64,000 nt of DNA from Thauera sp. K11 (lineage in GTDB: Bacteria > Pseudomonadota > Gammaproteobacteria > Burkholderiales > Rhodocyclaceae). Below are positions 61,041-64,000 of this stretch, one piece after another; position 1 is the stretch's first letter; every line of letters begins with the position of its first letter. Both the position numbers and the translations under genes were made by a program. The stretch lies in the NCBI RefSeq assembly GCF_002354895.1, contig NZ_CP023439.1:930001-994000 (forward strand). Reading direction: 5' to 3'. The notes beneath the pieces are model-generated. The model worked only from the letters and a program-made list of their open reading frames with translations. It was not told the origin of the DNA and ran no database searches.

Positions 61041-64000
61041 CGTTCTTCCAGATGCCGCTCGGCGGCGAGCAGGTGCTGCTCGATGCGTTCGCGGTAGTCG
61101 CCGGGCTGCTGCCACAGGCCGCGGTCCATGGCTTCGAGCAGGCGTTCGCAGATCTCGCCCAGCGCGTCGGGGTTGTGGCGCTGGAGGAAATCGCGGGTGT
61201 CGGGGTCTTCCAGGTAGGCGTCGGCCACGCGGGCGTACTGGTCGTCGCGCACCACGCGGGCGGTGGCGTCGAAGGCGAAGAGGTAGTCCACGGTGGCCGC
61301 CATCTCGAAGGCGCCCTTGTAGCCGTGGCGCTTCACGCCGGCGATCCATTTCGGATTGGTCGCGCGGCTGCGCACCACGCGGCTGATTTCCTCTTCCAGC
61401 GAGCGGATCGCGGGTGAGCCGGGGTTGCTGTGGTCGCCGAAGTACATCGCCGGCCGGGTGCCGCCGAAGTGGCGCACCGCCGCGGCCATGCCGCCCTGGA
61501 ACTGGTAGTAGTCGTCGGAGTCGAGCAGGTCGTGCTCGCGGTTGTCCTGGTTGTGCATCACCAGTTCGATGCCCGCCAGCCGGCGTGCGAAGGTGGTCCG
61601 CGCCTCGCTGCCGTAGTCGTCGCGGCCGTAGGCGTGGCCGCCCCATTCCAGGTAGGCGCGGGCGAGGTCGGCGTCGCCGTCCCAGTGGCGGCCGTCGATG
61701 AGGCCCTGCAGGCCGGCGCCGTAGGCACCCGGCCTGGCGCCGAACACGCGGTGGCCGGCATGGCGGCGGGCGTCGGCGTCCGCCATGCCTTCGGCCCGCA
61801 GGGCGGCGGTCTCGCGCAGGATGCGGGCGCGGATCGGGTTGACGTCCTCGGGCTCGTCCAGCCCGGCGACCGCCTGCACCGCGGCGTCGAACAGGCGGAT
61901 GACGTTGGCGAAGGCGTCGCGGAAAAAGCCGGATACGCGCAGCGTCACGTCGATGCGCGGGCGGTCGGACAGCGACATCGGCAGGATCTCGAAGTCCGCC
62001 ACGCGGTGGCTGCCGTCCGACCACTTGGGGCGCACGCCGATCAGCGCGAACGCCTGGGCGATGTCGTCGCCGCCGGTGCGCATGGTGGCGGTGCCCCACA
62101 CCGACAGGCCGATGGCGCGCGGGTAGTCGCCGTGCTCCTGGACGTAGCGCTCGACCATGCGCGCGGCCGAGCGCTGGCCCAGTGTCCAGCTCGTCCGCGT
62201 GGGCACGGCGCGGGTGTCGACCGAGTAGAAATTGCGTCCGGTGGGCAGCACGTCGGGGCGGCCGCGGGACGGCGCGCCGCTCGGGCCGGGCGGCACGAAG
62301 CGCCCGGCGAGTCCGCGCATGAGCTGGTGCAGTTCCTGTTCGCCGCAGGCGTCCAGCCGCGGGCGCAGTTCGCCGTCGATGCGTTCCAGCACCGCGCGGG
62401 TGTGTTCCCAGCGGATGCCGGCTGCCGGCAATCCGGCTTCCAGCACGTCGAGCGCGAGGAGTTCGAGGCGTTCGCGGGTGTCGCCGGCGTTGCGCCAGGG
62501 GCTCGGGTCGACGGCCGCGAGCACTGCCGGGCGCGGTCCCTGCCAGGGCTGGCTCCAGTCGGCATCGAGCGGGTCGAAGTCCGCGCCCAGGGCGAGGTCG
62601 GCGGCCAGTGCGCGGGTCAGGCCCTGGCTGGGGCCGCGGCCGTCGCCCACCGGGTGCCGGGCGAGCGCGAGCAGGGTGTCGCGGCGCAGGCGCCCCGCGG
62701 GCGAGGTGCCGAAGACGTGCAGGCCGTCGCGGATCTGCGCTTCCTTGAGTTCGCACAGGTAGGCGTCGGTGCGGTTCAGCAGCAGTTGCTCTTCTTCGGC
62801 GGTGGCGGGCGGCGCGAGGCCGAGGTCGCGGTGCAGGTCGTGGCGCAGGATGTGGTCGAGGATCTGCCGCCGCAGCAGTCCGGCGCGGTTCCCGTCCAGC
62901 ATCAGCGCTTCGTAGTACTCGTCCACCTGGCGTTCGAGATCGCGCGTGGGGCCGTAGCTTTCGGCGCGCGTCAGCGGCGGCATCAGGTGGTCCACGATCA
63001 CCGCCTGGGCGCGGCGCTTGGCCTGCGTGCCTTCGCCGGGGTCGTTGACGATGAAGGGGTAGAGATGGGGCATGGGGCCGAACGCGAGGTCCGGCCAGCA
63101 TTCCCCGGACAGCGCCACGCTCTTGCCCGGCAGCCATTCGAGGTTGCCGTGCTTGCCGACATGCACGATGGCGTCGCAGCGCCACGCCTCGCGCAGCCAG
63201 CAGTAGAAGGCGAGGTAGTGGTGCGGCGGCACGAGGTCGGGGTCGTGGTAGCTCGCCAGCGGGTCGAGCTGGTAGCCGCGCGCGGGCTGGATGCCGACGA
63301 AGATCTGGCCGCAGCGCAGGCCGGCGAGCATGAAGCGGCCCTGGCGCAGCATCGGGTCGGCGTGCGGCTCGCCCCAGCGCGCGACGATGGCCTCGCGGCT
63401 GGCCGCCGGCAGGCGTGCGAAGAAGGCGAGGTAGTCGGCCAGCGCCAGGCTCTGGCGCGCGGGGCGCAGCGCCCAGTGCCCGGGATCGTTGGTGATGCCT
63501 TCCTTGAGCCGTTCCATCAGCGCGTCGCCGTGCGCGGGGATGTCGGCGACGGCGTAGCCTTCGGCGCGCAGGCGTTCGAGGATCGCGATCACCGAGGCCG
63601 GGGTGTCCAGCCCCACGCCGTTGCCGAGCCGGCCTTCGCGCGTGGGGTAGTTGGCGAGGATCAGCGCGAGGCGCTTGTCCGCCTCGGGCAGCGCCCGCAG
63701 CCGGCACCAGCGCCGCGCGAGTTCGGCGACGAACGCCATGCGGCCGGGCTCGGGGCGGTACTGCACGACGTCGCTCTGGGTGCGCTCGCAGTGGTGGTCG
63801 AGGCCCTTGAAGCTCACCGCGCGGGTGATGATGCGGCCGTCCACCTCGGGCAGCGCGATGTGCATGGCGATGTCGCGCGGCGCGAGGCCGTGGGCGTCGG
63901 CACGCCACGCCGCCTCGTTGCCGCCGGAGAGCACGAGCTGCAGCACGGGGATGTCGCCCGCGAGGGCGTGGTCGCCGGGCTCGTCGAGCGCCGATTGCGA
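61037..64000 (-). CDS. cobN: Cobaltochelatase CobN subunit (N-terminus beyond window)
   Basis: This is the C-terminal 987 residues of CobN, the large porphyrin-binding subunit that inserts cobalt into hydrogenobyrinate a,c-diamide in aerobic cobalamin synthesis. Recognisable motifs are [34 protein letters not shown] (the conserved H-motif of CobN/BchH), [20 protein letters not shown] and [20 protein letters not shown] near the end. The frame is open to base 64000 ([12 protein letters not shown] reads through the first codons), so the start lies outside. CobN proteins are usually about 1250-1400 residues, so roughly the first 250-400 are missing. Its stop overlaps the chlI start by four bases. 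Confidence 0.96.
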   Translation of the reverse strand, partial: SQSALDEPGDHALAGDIPVLQLVLSGGNEAAWRADAHGLAPRDIAMHIALPEVDGRIITRAVSFKGLDHHCERTQSDVVQYRPEPGRMAFVAELARRWCRLRALPEADKRLALILANYPTREGRLGNGVGLDTPASVIAILERLRAEGYAVADIPAHGDALMERLKEGITNDPGHWALRPARQSLALADYLAFFARLPAASREAIVARWGEPHADPMLRQGRFMLAGLRCGQIFVGIQPARGYQLDPLASYHDPDLVPPHHYLAFYCWLREAWRCDAIVHVGKHGNLEWLPGKSVALSGECWPDLAFGPMPHLYPFIVNDPGEGTQAKRRAQAVIVDHLMPPLTRAESYGPTRDLERQVDEYYEALMLDGNRAGLLRRQILDHILRHDLHRDLGLAPPATAEEEQLLLNRTDAYLCELKEAQIRDGLHVFGTSPAGRLRRDTLLALARHPVGDGRGPSQGLTRALAADLALGADFDPLDADWSQPWQGPRPAVLAAVDPSPWRNAGDTRERLELLALDVLEAGLPAAGIRWEHTRAVLERIDGELRPRLDACGEQELHQLMRGLAGRFVPPGPSGAPSRGRPDVLPTGRNFYSVDTRAVPTRTSWTLGQRSAARMVERYVQEHGDYPRAIGLSVWGTATMRTGGDDIAQAFALIGVRPKWSDGSHRVADFEILPMSLSDRPRIDVTLRVSGFFRDAFANVIRLFDAAVQAVAGLDEPEDVNPIRARILRETAALRAEGMADADARRHAGHRVFGARPGAYGAGLQGLIDGRHWDGDADLARAYLEWGGHAYGRDDYGSEARTTFARRLAGIELVMHNQDNREHDLLDSDDYYQFQGGMAAAVRHFGGTRPAMYFGDHSNPGSPAIRSLEEEISRVVRSRATNPKWIAGVKRHGYKGAFEMAATVDYLFAFDATARVVRDDQYARVADAYLEDPDTRDFLQRHNPDALGEICERLLEAMDRGLWQQPGDYRERIEQHLLAAERHLEER

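Noticed and set aside
1..64000. tRNA, rRNA or replication origin.
   Set aside because: No cloverleaf, rRNA-like stretch or iteron cluster was noticed. All gaps between genes are shorter than 65 bases.

Overview
The window is very GC-rich (roughly 70% by eye) and almost fully coding. It looks like a proteobacterial chromosome segment. A betaproteobacterium (Rhodocyclales or Burkholderiales) is my best guess, from the cobN/chlI/cbiM gene types, the RND exporter style and the dual condensation/epimerisation domains; the genus cannot be fixed from sequence alone.

Positions 1-51378 (+ strand) hold three consecutive giant non-ribosomal peptide synthetase (NRPS) genes. NRPS-1 (already open at base 1, ends 20724) carries a partial first module plus six modules. 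NRPS-2 (20772-37255) carries five modules and a one-base deletion near 34585. NRPS-3 (37252-51378) carries four modules and a terminal thioesterase. Reading the ten-residue specificity codes by eye gives a visible chain of 16 residues: Val-Leu-Z-Val-Leu-Leu-Z | Val-Ala-Leu-X-Thr | Val-Leu-Ser-Tyr(or Phe). Z has code DLKNVGSDVK (not assigned) and X has code DLEHNTTISK (possibly diaminobutyrate). There are no separate epimerase domains. Instead nine condensation domains are of the dual C/E type or close to it, which predicts a chain with many D residues. The Thr followed by four residues and a single thioesterase suggests a five-residue depsipeptide ring on a hydrophobic tail, as in the tolaasin/syringopeptin style of lipopeptide. 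The start of the assembly line lies outside the window. Docking segments at both gene junctions give the order NRPS-1, NRPS-2, NRPS-3.

Positions 51375-57303 encode a tripartite efflux pump (NodT-type outer-membrane lipoprotein, periplasmic adaptor lipoprotein, RND transporter). It is joined to NRPS-3 by successive 4-base ATGA overlaps, so it is probably co-translated with the synthetases and exports the peptide. Two further lipoproteins follow, an alpha/beta hydrolase (57307-58170) and a small BamE-like protein (58160-58546). The run ends at a hairpin between converging genes (58569-58595).

Positions 58609-64000 (- strand) are an unrelated cobalt/cobalamin block, transcribed towards the NRPS side: cobN (partial), a chelatase AAA+ subunit (chlI), a VWA (MIDAS) subunit and a CbiM-type metal permease. 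The VWA reading frame has no usable start codon of its own. It is joined to chlI by what looks like a complete programmed -1 frameshift cassette: a Shine-Dalgarno-like GAGG, the slippery heptamer A-AAA-AAG, a TGA stop one codon later and a perfect 19-bp hairpin. This would make both a short ATPase subunit and a long ATPase-VWA fusion from one gene, and it is the most interesting feature here.
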